Positions 32,968 to 42,015 of a stretch of 64,000 nucleotides of DNA are shown here, piece by piece. Source of the stretch: Nonomuraea turcica (GTDB lineage: Bacteria > Actinomycetota > Actinomycetes > Streptosporangiales > Streptosporangiaceae). Numbering within the stretch: the first letter of the stretch is position 1; each line of letters begins with the position of its first letter. Under the pieces are notes generated by a model, which had not been told where the DNA came from, ran no database searches, and worked only from the letters and a program-made list of their open reading frames with translations. Both the position numbers and the translations under genes were made by a program. The stretch covers positions 1-64,000 of the forward strand of contig NZ_JAUZQF010000037.1 in the NCBI RefSeq assembly GCF_030718205.1, read 5' to 3'.

Positions 32968-34122
32968 TTACGTCAGCGGGCTGCCGGTCAGCGTACGGTT
33001 GTCCAAGGCCTTGAATACGGTGGCCTGGGTGACGTCATCGATGGCCTGGAAAAGCCGCTTGGAGCCCTTCTTGTCGGGCTTCGTGCCGTCCTTGTTCTGG
33101 AACCAGACCATGATCGCGTAGTGGCCGTGCGTCCAGATCTTGGCGCCGCCGCTGCCCGAGCCGAGGAACTTGGTGACACTGTCCTTACCCGACAGCGGTT
33201 TCACGTAGTTCGTCTCGTCGCCGCTCTTGGCGACCTTGCCCGCGGTCTTGCTGGTCGTGAGGTTGGCCACGCCGACCGTGCCGATCACCTTGCCGTCCTT
33301 GTCGCGGAAGCTGGCCCGGACGAGCTGGTTGCACTTGCCGACCTTGAGCGCCTTCTGCAGCTTGTCGCCCAGGGCGCCGTCAGTGCACTTCTTGTCCTTG
33401 CTGGTGATCGTCATCTCGTAGCCCCGGCCGGAGACCGTGAGCTTCTTCTTCGAACCGAAGATCTCCTTGACCGTGATCGCCTCGGGGTCCGTGGTACGGG
33501 ACTCCGCGAAGCCGTACTTGCCGGGCGGAACCGACGGCAGTGGCGCTGACGTCCGGCGGGCGGTGGCGGTCTCGGCGGTGCTGGGGCCGCCGGCGTTCCA
33601 CATCACCGCGATGCCCCCGCCGAGCAGCCCGAGCACCAGCACGCCGCCGATCGCGAACCAGAGCGGCGCGCGCGATCGCGGGCCCTCGTCGTACGGACTC
33701 CAGCCGATCCTGCTCTGTGGCGCCTTCTCGGCCTCGTCGGCGGGCCCTTCCTTGCGGGGGGCCGGCCCTTCCTTGCGGGAACGGGAGCGGGAGCGGCGCG
33801 AGGTGGGGGCCGTCTCCTCCAGAGGTGCGGCCGGCTCCTGTGGAGCGCCTCCCGTGCCGGGAGCCTGCGGGGCGCCTCCGAAGCCGCCACCCTGCGGGGC
33901 GCCTCCGAAGCCGCCACCCCGCGGGGCGCCTCCGAAGCCGCCACCCTGCGGAGGGCCTCCGAAGCCGCCACCCTGCGGGGCGCCGCCCGCTCCGTTCGCC
34001 GGCGGGGCGCCTCTCATGCCGTCGGCCTGCGGGGCGCCTCCCATGCCGGACCACGGCGGTGGGTTGCCCATCCCGTAGGGGGCGCTGCCCGTGCCGTTTT
34101 CACGTTCCTCGGGAAAAGCCAT
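32968..34122 (-). CDS. Membrane-anchored Gly-rich protein, paralogue of previous gene
   Basis: 384 residues. The N-terminal 100 residues are Gly/Pro-rich with four consecutive nine-residue GGGFGGxPx repeats (about 51-86), followed by an Arg/Ser and Lys/Glu stretch. One membrane helix spans 153-175 (LWFAIGGVLVLGLLGGGIAV), then an outer domain of about 190 residues with Cys246 and Cys264. The outer domain matches that of the 30831-32867 product in Cys spacing and flanking sequence, so the two are tandem paralogues with unrelated cytoplasmic tails. 100 bases separate the genes. Function unknown; sensing, scaffolding or envelope anchoring are all possible. Confidence 0.75.
   Translation of the reverse strand: MAFPEERENGTGSAPYGMGNPPPWSGMGGAPQADGMRGAPPANGAGGAPQGGGFGGPPQGGGFGGAPRGGGFGGAPQGGGFGGAPQAPGTGGAPQEPAAPLEETAPTSRRSRSRSRKEGPAPRKEGPADEAEKAPQSRIGWSPYDEGPRSRAPLWFAIGGVLVLGLLGGGIAVMWNAGGPSTAETATARRTSAPLPSVPPGKYGFAESRTTDPEAITVKEIFGSKKKLTVSGRGYEMTITSKDKKCTDGALGDKLQKALKVGKCNQLVRASFRDKDGKVIGTVGVANLTTSKTAGKVAKSGDETNYVKPLSGKDSVTKFLGSGSGGAKIWTHGHYAIMVWFQNKDGTKPDKKGSKRLFQAIDDVTQATVFKALDNRTLTGSPLT
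33871..33978. repeat. Four 27-base tandem repeats inside the Gly-rich gene
   Basis: Units 33871-33897, 33898-33924, 33925-33951 and 33952-33978 are nearly identical on the plus strand (ggcgcctccgaagccgccac then cctgcgg). They encode the GGGFGGxPx repeats on the minus strand. Low divergence at DNA level implies recent slippage. Confidence 0.9.
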
Positions 34123-34146
34123 GCGGCGACATTACCGTGATGAGCG

Positions 34147-34914
34147 TCATTGGGTTCCGAAGTCCTGAGTCCACCATGGGCCGTTCGGGCCGGAGGCGAC
34201 GCCGACGCCGATGGCCTTCAACCGGCAGTTCAGGAGGTTCTTGCGGTGGTCGGGGCTGGCGAGCCACCCTTGCACCGCCTCGTTGGGGCTGCTGTATCCG
34301 GCGCCGATGTTCTCGGCGGCGCCGTAGCGGTATCCGGCGCGCTCCATGCGGTCCCACGGGGAGGCGCCGTCGGGGGAGTTGTGCGTGAGCTGCCCCATCC
34401 TGGCCATCTCCAGCGAGTGCGTACGCGCCGAGCGCATGAGCCCTTGGTCGACCCTGAGCGGCCCGCAGCCGTGCTGGGACCTGGCCCTGTTGGTGAGGGA
34501 CACGACCTTGGACGCCATGCCGGGGATCACCGCGACGGACGGCTGCTCACCGGTGAACGTCTGGGTGGGGTCGTCCTGGGAGTCGTAGCCGGGGATCTGG
34601 CCGTCGGACGTCCTGCCGGTGGGCTTCGGCGTGCCCGCGCCACGCGGGACCTTCGTGGTCGTGACCTCTCGTGGCACGCTCTCCAGCTGCTGCAGCGCCT
34701 TCTTCGCCGTCGTCGGCGCGGGGTTGGCCGTGGCGGCGGCGGGCGGGGCGGTCCCGTTGAGGTAGATGTGCGGGTTCGGCTCGGAGTCGTCGGTCAGCCG
34801 GCCGATCAGCACGCCGGTGAACAGGACCGCCGCCATGAGGCAGGTCAACACACCCAGATGACTCCGGCGCCGAGCGCCCCGCTGGGTTGGCCGGGTGTGA
34901 GAGTTCTGCCGCAT
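34147..34914 (-). CDS. CAP (SCP/PR-1) domain protein, membrane-anchored or secreted
   Basis: 255 residues. A basic N-terminus is followed by a hydrophobic segment at about 20-38 (signal anchor), a Pro/Thr linker, then a CAP domain of about 120 residues beginning SLTNRARSQHGCGPL and containing the family blocks RSARTHSLEMARMGQLTHN, AENIGAGYSSPNEAVQGW and SPDHRKNLLN. The conserved His and Glu (LTHN, AENI) are present. It lies 24 bases upstream of, and in line with, the Gly-rich membrane gene. CAP proteins in bacteria are usually exported; the substrate or ligand is not known. Confidence 0.88.
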   Translation of the reverse strand: MRQNSHTRPTQRGARRRSHLGVLTCLMAAVLFTGVLIGRLTDDSEPNPHIYLNGTAPPAAATANPAPTTAKKALQQLESVPREVTTTKVPRGAGTPKPTGRTSDGQIPGYDSQDDPTQTFTGEQPSVAVIPGMASKVVSLTNRARSQHGCGPLRVDQGLMRSARTHSLEMARMGQLTHNSPDGASPWDRMERAGYRYGAAENIGAGYSSPNEAVQGWLASPDHRKNLLNCRLKAIGVGVASGPNGPWWTQDFGTQ

Positions 34915-35021
34915 ACCGCTGACAACGATAGAGATGTCGGGTCCTGGGAAAGAAGGGGTCCCAGGGAAACGAAATCGAACCGTTCTGCGGTCGGGTAGAC
35001 TCGTGCGAGGTTACCGGTCTT

Positions 35022-35051
35022 TTGACCAGCACGCCTGTGGGCGGGTAGCCT
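35022..35051 (+). promoter_or_regulatory. Promoter of rplM-rpsI-glmM
   Basis: TTGACC (35022-35027) and TAGCCT (35046-35051) are separated by 18 bases. Transcription would start near 35058, giving a leader of about 165 bases. The 308-base gap between the CAP gene and rplM holds no other gene; a cctggga/tcccagg dyad lies further upstream near 34943-34967. Confidence 0.7.
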
Positions 35052-35171
35052 AATCGTTCGTTGTGTGCATAGGTCCAGCGCGACCAATGCGCGGCGCGTC
35101 CGGCGTCATCTCCCGTAGCGAGGAGACGGAAGGTCCGGGCTGCCGTGTGCCCGCACCGACCGACCAATGTA

Positions 35172-35189
35172 GCTGTCGCATCCGACAGC
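35172..35189 (+). promoter_or_regulatory. Hairpin in the rplM leader
   Basis: gctgtcg (35172-35178) pairs with cgacagc (35183-35189) around the loop catc, 33 bases before the rplM start. It could be part of an L13-type autoregulatory leader; that is inference. Confidence 0.4.
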
Positions 35190-35222
35190 GCCGAAGACGC
35201 GAGCATAAAGAAGGCTACGACC

Positions 35223-35666
35223 GTGCGCACGTACTCACCGAAGCCCGCCGACGTCCAGCGTCAGTGGTACGTCATCGACGCGACCGATGTCGTGCTGGGC
35301 CGGCTGGCCAGCCACGTCGCGACCCTGCTCCGCGGCAAGCACAAGCCGATCTTTGCCAACCACGTCGACACCGGTGACTTCGTCATCGTCATCAACGCGG
35401 ACAAGATCGTGCTGAGTGGCAACAAGCTTGAGCAGAAGAAGGCCTACCGCCACTCGGGCTACCCGGGCGGTCTGCGTTCCGTCTCGTACGGCGAGCTCAT
35501 GGAGAAGCGGCCGGACAAGGCCGTCGAGAAGGCCGTCAAGGGCATGTTGCCCAAGAACTCCCTCGGCCGGAAGATGATCAAGAAGCTGAAGGTCTACGCG
35601 GGTTCCGAGCACCCGCACCAGGCCCAGCAGCCGGTGCCGTTCCAGATCACCCAGATCGCCCAGTAG
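35223..35666 (+). CDS. rplM: 50S ribosomal protein L13
   Basis: Early 23S rRNA binder, 147 residues. GTG 35223 gives (M)RTYSPKPADVQRQWYVIDAT, matching family length; the frame stays open upstream to 35145 without similarity. Core PKNSLGRKMIKKLKVYAGSE is present. rpsI follows after 26 bases. Confidence 0.98.
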   Translation: MRTYSPKPADVQRQWYVIDATDVVLGRLASHVATLLRGKHKPIFANHVDTGDFVIVINADKIVLSGNKLEQKKAYRHSGYPGGLRSVSYGELMEKRPDKAVEKAVKGMLPKNSLGRKMIKKLKVYAGSEHPHQAQQPVPFQITQIAQ

Positions 35667-35692
35667 TAGTTCGAAAGAGTTAGAGGAGAACC

Positions 35693-36214
35693 GTGGCTGA
35701 GCCCACCGGTGTCGAGACGGCCGTCGAGGCCGAGCTGGAGGACATCTCCAGCGAGGACTTCCCGTCCGAGTACACCACTGAGTCCGCCGCCAGCGCCGAG
35801 GCGCCCGTGCGTAAGCCCGTCACGACGGGCAACTCGTACGGCACCGGCCGCCGCAAGGAGGCGATCGCCCGCGTGCGCATCGTCCCCGGCACCGGCAAGT
35901 GGACGATCAACGGTCGTTCGCTGGACGCTTACTTCCCGAACAAGGTCCACCAGCAGATCGTCAACGAGCCCTTCGTGGTGCTCGGCGCCGAGGAGGCGTT
36001 CGACGTCATCGCGCGCATCGACGGCGGTGGCGTGACCGGACAGGCCGGCGCGCTGCGCATGGGCCTGTCCCGGGCCCTGTCGATCCTGGACGTCGAAGTC
36101 AACCGCCCGCCGCTGAAGAAGGCCGGCTTCCTCACCCGTGACGCCCGCGCCACGGAGCGGAAGAAGTACGGCCTCAAGAAGGCCCGTAAGGCTCCGCAGT
36201 ACAGCAAGCGCTAA
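35693..36214 (+). CDS. rpsI: 30S ribosomal protein S9 with acidic N-terminal extension
   Basis: 173 residues; the conserved S9 part starts near residue 46 (GNSYGTGRRKEAIARVRIVP) and ends in the P-site-contacting tail KAPQYSKR. The first 45 residues are Glu/Ala/Ser-rich, typical for high-GC actinobacteria. GTG start with gagga upstream. The glmM start lies two bases after its stop. Confidence 0.97.
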   Translation: MAEPTGVETAVEAELEDISSEDFPSEYTTESAASAEAPVRKPVTTGNSYGTGRRKEAIARVRIVPGTGKWTINGRSLDAYFPNKVHQQIVNEPFVVLGAEEAFDVIARIDGGGVTGQAGALRMGLSRALSILDVEVNRPPLKKAGFLTRDARATERKKYGLKKARKAPQYSKR

Positions 36215-36216
36215 CG

Positions 36217-37566
36217 TTGGCGCGCCTTTTCGGCACCGACGGGGTACGCGGGGTCGCTGGCCGCGACCTCACGGCCGAGCTCGCCATGGACCTGTCCGTG
36301 GCAGCGGCCCACGTCCTCGGCGATGCAGGCGCGTTCGCCGCCACCGGACGCCGTCCGGTGGCGGTCGTAGGCCGGGACCCGCGTGCCTCGGGAGAGTTTC
36401 TCGAGGCCGCCGTGGTCGCCGGCCTTGCGGCGTCCGGAGTGGATGTGCTGCGCCTCGGCGTGCTGCCCACCCCGGCCGTCGCCCACCTCACGGCCGCGCT
36501 TGGCGCCGACCTCGGCGTCATGTTGTCGGCGTCGCACAACCCGGCGCCGGACAACGGCATCAAGTTCCTGGCCCGTGGCGGCTTCAAGCTGTCCGACGCG
36601 GTCGAGGACGAGATCGAGCGCAGGCTCGGCGAGGAGTGGAGCTTCCCGATCGGCTCCGGCGTGGGCCGGGTGCGGGACGCGTACGGCGAGGCCGACCGCT
36701 ACATCTCGCACGTGCTGACCACGATGAGCGCCGCACTCGACGGCCTCAACGTCGTGGTCGACTGCGCTCACGGGGCCGCTCACATGGTGGCTCCCGAGGC
36801 GCTGGTCCGCGCGGGCGCCAGGGTCGAGGCCATCGGCGCCCGGCCGGACGGCCTCAACATCAACGCCAGCCACGGCTCCACCCACCTGGACAAGCTCCAG
36901 CAGGTGGTCATCTCGCGCGGGGCGGACCTGGGCGTGGCCTACGACGGCGACGCCGACCGCTGCCTGGCGGTCGACCACACGGGCGCGATCATCGACGGCG
37001 ACCACATCATGGCCGTCCTCGCGGCCGCCATGCACGGCGAAGGGTTACTGGCCAAGGACACCGTGGTCGCGACCGTCATGTCCAACCTGGGCTTCAAGCT
37101 GGCGATGCGCGAGGCGGGCATCACCGTGGTGGAGACCGCGGTGGGCGACCGCTACGTGCTCGAACGCATGAAGTCCGACGGCTACAACCTGGGCGGCGAG
37201 CAGTCGGGCCACGTCATTATGCTGGACCACGCCACCACCGGCGACGGCCTGCTCACCTCGCTCCACCTGCTGGGCGTGGTGGCCAAGTCAGGCGTGCCGC
37301 TGAAGGAGCTGGCCTCGGTGATGACGCCGCTGCCGCAGATCCTGATCAACGTCAAGGACGTGGACAAGGACAAGGCCTCCGTGCCCGAGCTCGCCGAAGC
37401 GGTTGCTCTGGCCGAGGCGGAGCTGGGCGAGACGGGCCGGGTCCTGATCCGGCCGAGCGGCACCGAGCCCATGATCCGTGTCATGGTCGAGGCCGCGTCG
37501 GAGGAGCACGCCACCCAGGTGGCGAGCCACCTCGCGGACGTGGTCCGCAAGGCCTGCGCTTCCTGA
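36217..37566 (+). CDS. glmM: Phosphoglucosamine mutase, TTG start
   Basis: Converts glucosamine-6-phosphate to glucosamine-1-phosphate for peptidoglycan precursors; 449 residues. Family start MARLFGTDGVRGVAGRD begins at TTG 36217, two bases after rpsI. The phosphoserine loop is SASHNP with Ser106, the metal loop is DGDADRCLAV, the sugar loop is GEQSGH, and the phosphate loop RPSGTEPMIRVM. All catalytic loops are intact. Its tight junction to rpsI suggests one transcript that links ribosome and cell-wall supply. Confidence 0.97.
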   Translation: MARLFGTDGVRGVAGRDLTAELAMDLSVAAAHVLGDAGAFAATGRRPVAVVGRDPRASGEFLEAAVVAGLAASGVDVLRLGVLPTPAVAHLTAALGADLGVMLSASHNPAPDNGIKFLARGGFKLSDAVEDEIERRLGEEWSFPIGSGVGRVRDAYGEADRYISHVLTTMSAALDGLNVVVDCAHGAAHMVAPEALVRAGARVEAIGARPDGLNINASHGSTHLDKLQQVVISRGADLGVAYDGDADRCLAVDHTGAIIDGDHIMAVLAAAMHGEGLLAKDTVVATVMSNLGFKLAMREAGITVVETAVGDRYVLERMKSDGYNLGGEQSGHVIMLDHATTGDGLLTSLHLLGVVAKSGVPLKELASVMTPLPQILINVKDVDKDKASVPELAEAVALAEAELGETGRVLIRPSGTEPMIRVMVEAASEEHATQVASHLADVVRKACAS

Positions 37567-37607
37567 TCGGGTACGGCACGTTTGACGTGCCGTACCCGAT
37601 CTTTTTT
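37565..37607 (+). terminator. Perfect intrinsic terminator after glmM
   Basis: Sixteen-base perfect arms 37565-37580 and 37586-37601 enclose tttga and are followed by six T residues (37602-37607). The stem begins inside the glmM stop codon and the T-run abuts the stop codon of the convergent ABC permease gene. Confidence 0.95.
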
Positions 37608-38319
37608 ATTCGTCGCCCGTGAGTGAGAAGGCCCGCAGGCGCTGGCCTGCCCAGAAGACGCCGCCGATGGTCAGGATGATCAGGGCTGGGACGGCGAAGC
37701 TCAGCGTGACGTCTGCCTTGAGGAACGGCGTGGCCGAGATCTGGTCGGCGATCGTCGTGCCCCATTGCTGGATCGAGAACTTCCGCGCCCCCGTGATGAA
37801 GCCGCCCACCACGGTCTCCCACACCAGGGCGTAGATGACGCCGATCGTGACCGCGTGCCGGGTGACGACGCCCAGCAGCAGGAAGACGGCGGCGTAGGCG
37901 ATGCCGGCCACCAGGGCGCCCAGTGCGAAGCCAGCGGCGATACCGTCCTCGGTGCCGATGAGCAGCCAGGCCGCGAAGTATGTCGGCACGGCGCCGAACA
38001 AGGCCAGCACCGAGGCCGCCACCAGGAACTTCGTCTGGATGATCAGTGGGCGGGAGATCGGCTTGGACATCAGGTGGATGATCGTGCCGTCGTCGATCTC
38101 CGGGGCGATGACCCCGGTGCCCGCGATCACGCCGAGCAGTGGCAGCACGGTGCCGATGGAGAATTTCATGAGCACCACGGCTGTGTCCTGGTCGCCCTCG
38201 CCGAGGAGGCGGAACAACACGGCCAGGCCGACCAGAGCCAGGGGCAGCAGCAGGAGCAGGATGATCCTGCGACGGCCCAGCAGAGCGCGGTAAGTGATGC
38301 CCGCGACCACTGTATTCAT
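37606..38319 (-). CDS. ABC-2 type transporter permease
   Basis: 237 residues with six hydrophobic segments, starting MNTVVAGITYRALLGRRRII. It contains the ABC-2 style block IDDGTIIHLMSKPISRP between the second and third helices. Partner of the ATPase at 38319-39233, whose last base it shares. Substrate unknown; the layout matches multidrug, antibiotic or Na+ export systems. Last gene of a four-gene minus-strand operon. Confidence 0.88.
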   Translation of the reverse strand: MNTVVAGITYRALLGRRRIILLLLLPLALVGLAVLFRLLGEGDQDTAVVLMKFSIGTVLPLLGVIAGTGVIAPEIDDGTIIHLMSKPISRPLIIQTKFLVAASVLALFGAVPTYFAAWLLIGTEDGIAAGFALGALVAGIAYAAVFLLLGVVTRHAVTIGVIYALVWETVVGGFITGARKFSIQQWGTTIADQISATPFLKADVTLSFAVPALIILTIGGVFWAGQRLRAFSLTGDE

Positions 38320-39233
38320 CAGGTGCTCCGGTTGATCAGGTAGGAGAAGACGCTCTCCAGGTCCTCGTCCGCCGGGGAGACCTGGTGCAGGCGTACGCCT
38401 TCCGCCTGGGCGAGCTTGGGCAGGAGCCGGGCGAAGCGGCGGAACTCGGTGGCCTGGACCTCCAGGCCGTCGGGGCGGAGCGTGATGCCTCCGGCCGAGT
38501 GGTCGCGGATGAGTGCGGCGGCGAGTTTCCTGTCGTCGCTCGAACGGATCATGAACAGGTGGGGCCGATCCGTCATCAGCCGCCTGATCTCGCGGAAGTT
38601 GCCCGACGCCGCGTGCCGCCCCGCCACCAGCACCTCGATGTGCTGGGCGACCCGCTCCACCTCCTCCAGGATGTGGGAGCTGAACAGGATGGTCTTGCCG
38701 GCCGTGCCCATGGCGCGGATCAGGTCCATCAGGTGGAGGCGCTGGCGCGGGTCCATGCCGTTGAACGGCTCGTCGAGCAGGAGCACCGGCGGGTCATGGA
38801 CGAGCGCCGCGGCCACCTTGACGCGCTGGCGCATGCCCTTCGAGTACGTCTCCACGCGGCGGTCCTTCGGCTCCTCCATCTCCACCGTGGCCAGGGCTTT
38901 GCGGGCGGCCTCGACCGGGTCGGGGAGCCCGTGGAGGCGCGCGGCCGACAGCACGAACTGCCAGCCGGTCAGGAACCCATACACGCCCTCCCGTTCCGGG
39001 ACCAGGCCGATATTTCGGTAGATGTGGTGGTTCTTCCAGACTGTGGTGCCGTCGAGCGTCACCGTGCCGCCTGACGGGGACAAGAAGCCGGCCATCATGT
39101 GCAGGAGCGTCGACTTGCCCGCGCCGTTGGGCCCAAGCAGGCCGGTGACGCCGGGGCCGATCGTCATCGTCACGTCGTTGACCGCCACCACGTTGCCGTA
39201 CCAGCGGGACACCTGCGAGAGCTCGATCTTCAT
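38319..39233 (-). CDS. ABC transporter ATP-binding protein
   Basis: 304 residues from the ATG at 39233 (MKIELSQVSRWYGNVVAVND); the frame extends upstream but into the neighbouring gene without ABC similarity. Walker A GPNGAGKST at 34-42, signature YSKGMRQR, Walker B VLLLDEPFNGMDP with catalytic Asp/Glu, and an H-loop SSHILEE. The ABC signature has Lys in place of the usual Gly (YSKGM for LSGGQ), as is common in ABC-2 exporters. The C-terminal 90 residues form an accessory domain. Overlaps the upstream permease by four bases. Confidence 0.92.
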   Translation of the reverse strand: MKIELSQVSRWYGNVVAVNDVTMTIGPGVTGLLGPNGAGKSTLLHMMAGFLSPSGGTVTLDGTTVWKNHHIYRNIGLVPEREGVYGFLTGWQFVLSAARLHGLPDPVEAARKALATVEMEEPKDRRVETYSKGMRQRVKVAAALVHDPPVLLLDEPFNGMDPRQRLHLMDLIRAMGTAGKTILFSSHILEEVERVAQHIEVLVAGRHAASGNFREIRRLMTDRPHLFMIRSSDDRKLAAALIRDHSAGGITLRPDGLEVQATEFRRFARLLPKLAQAEGVRLHQVSPADEDLESVFSYLINRST

Positions 39234-40082
39234 TGTGCGGCCGCCTTCCTGTAACGCAGCGCGAGCGCGGCCAGACCGATGCCGATCAGCACCACCAGGA
39301 TCACCGCCGAGGCGGGGCCGTTGGGGTAGCCGCTGCCTTCGATGGAATGCGGCGGCGTATTGAACAGCCAGGACTGCACGGAGTCCACCAGCCAGAACGG
39401 GTTCAGCAACCATGCCCAGGCGGCACCCGACTCGTTGCCCGAGGAGTACAGCGCGCCGTAGACCATCGGGACCGACGCCGACGACAGCAGGTAGACGACG
39501 ATCACCGAGGCCACGCCGAGTCCGCGCCGCGGGGTGAACGAGGCCAGCGCCAGCCCGAACGCCGACAGCAACAGCGCCAGCACCAGGGCCATGACGATGG
39601 AACCGACGTATTCACCGGTGGCCGGCGGCCCCGGCATGTCCACGACGACCTCGCCCACGTAGATCAGCGTGAGCGGCACCGCGACCAGCAGGAACAGCGC
39701 CACGGTCATCGCGACGACCTTGGCGCCGACGTACTCGGTGATCGAGACGGGGCGCGACAGGTAGAGCGGCAGCACGCGGAACCGCAGGTCGGGCGCGACG
39801 ACGGCGGGGGCTTGCGAGGCCAGGAAGATCGCCACCACGGCCTGCATGAGGACCGCGAAGCCGCTGTACTGGATGATGCGCTGCTGGGCCAGGGCCATCG
39901 TGGCGATGGTCACCACAGCGGGCAGCAACATGATGACGAACAGTGCGAACGGTATGATCTTGCTGCGGGCCGGCCGGCCGAGCCCGAAGACGCCACGCAG
40001 GCTGTGCAGGGCCAGCGCCCTGGTCGAGTAGCCGCGCCCGAGCCGGGGGCCGTCGTAGTGGCGGTAGCCGATGTCGTAGATC

Positions 40083-40090
<8 letters not shown>
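39230..40090 (-). CDS. ABC-2 type transporter permease
   Basis: 286 residues with about six membrane helices. The N-terminal cytosolic part IYDIGYRHYDGPRLGRGYST is a distinctive lead-in seen in actinobacterial permeases. The central block APDLRFRVLPLYLSRPVSIT fits the ABC-2 pattern. It overlaps both the upstream ATPase (eight bases) and downstream ATPase (four bases), so the four genes are translationally coupled. Confidence 0.88.
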
Positions 40091-40991
<901 letters not shown>

Positions 40992-41031
40992 GTGCCGGAC
41001 CCTACCTGGGCGGTCAGGGCCGTGGCCTCGG

Positions 41032-41976
41032 TCATAGGGATGAACGTCGTCCTACTTGAGGCCAGAATCTGCGCTGGATCGCGAGCGTCGCCGTGCCCGA
41101 AAGGATCATTCCGGCGATGTTGACCGCGAGTTGCCCGGCCGAGGGTCCGACCTCCAGCCAGTGGCCCAGCGCCAGGGCGACGGCCACATAGCCGGCCGCG
41201 GGCACCGTGGTGACCGAGATGAAGACGCCGACCAGGGCCGACGACTTGCCTGCCGTGATCGACAGCACACCGGCCGCGCCGGCCAGCAGCGCCACGATGA
41301 ACGACCATTTGTCGGGCTTGACGATGAACTGCACCTCCGCGTTCGTGACGAGGTTGGTGTCGCCGATCCAGCCGAACCACGTGGACACGAGCGCGCAGGC
41401 GAAGGTGATCGCGATGGCCAACGCGAACCCCACGGCCAGCGTCTTGAGCGAGGTCGTGATCAGGCTCCACTGGCGTTGCAGCAGGCCGAAGCAGATGGCC
41501 GCGACCGCGCCGAACTCCGGCCCGAGCACCATCGCGCCGACGATCAGAATGGGCGAGTTCTGCAGGATGCCGATGCCGGCGATCTGCGTGGCGACGGCGA
41601 GGAAGGCCAGGTACGCCCACGTGACGCGGGAGTCGGCGGAGACGCGTTGCGCCAGCTCCTCCCAGATCACCGCGTCGTCGGGCTCGCCCGGCGCCTCCTC
41701 GACGGCCTCCTCCGCGGCCTTCGACAGCGACAGATCGACCCGCTCGATGGCGATGGAGCCCTCGTTCTCCAGCCACTTGAGCCGGCCGATCACCTCGTTC
41801 GCCGACTCCCTGGCCGCGTCGCAGAAGACCACGTCGCCCTTCGGCTCGCGGGCGGCGCCGGGCAGGACGACGATGTTGGTGACGCCGGGGCAGTCCTCCA
41901 ACACCGCCGTCACCTCATCGGTGCGCGCGGTCGGGCTGATCAGTCGCAGATGTAGCACTCGCCCATTGTTGTCCAT
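41032..41976 (-). CDS. DUF389 membrane protein
   Basis: 314 residues. An N-terminal cytosolic domain of about 110 residues (LHLRLISPTARTDEVTAVL) precedes about six membrane helices with the family block LQNSPILIVGAMVLGPEFGA and the second TTVPAAGYVAVALALG. This matches DUF389 (TIGR00341-like) proteins, whose role is undefined. Located 40 bases upstream of the ABC operon and read in the same direction; co-transcription is possible but not shown. Confidence 0.88.
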   Translation of the reverse strand: MDNNGRVLHLRLISPTARTDEVTAVLEDCPGVTNIVVLPGAAREPKGDVVFCDAARESANEVIGRLKWLENEGSIAIERVDLSLSKAAEEAVEEAPGEPDDAVIWEELAQRVSADSRVTWAYLAFLAVATQIAGIGILQNSPILIVGAMVLGPEFGAVAAICFGLLQRQWSLITTSLKTLAVGFALAIAITFACALVSTWFGWIGDTNLVTNAEVQFIVKPDKWSFIVALLAGAAGVLSITAGKSSALVGVFISVTTVPAAGYVAVALALGHWLEVGPSAGQLAVNIAGMILSGTATLAIQRRFWPQVGRRSSL

Positions 41977-42015
41977 CGAACGTTGACATCGTTTTGATGC
42001 GCGTATCCGAGGCGC

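Noticed and set aside
33871..33978. Four 27-base repeats considered as a CRISPR array
   Set aside because: Units are contiguous without spacers and lie in frame within a coding region.
36138..37622. Long alternative plus-strand frame over glmM
   Set aside because: Arg/Gly/Pro-rich shadow frame; glmM with all four catalytic loops occupies the same bases.
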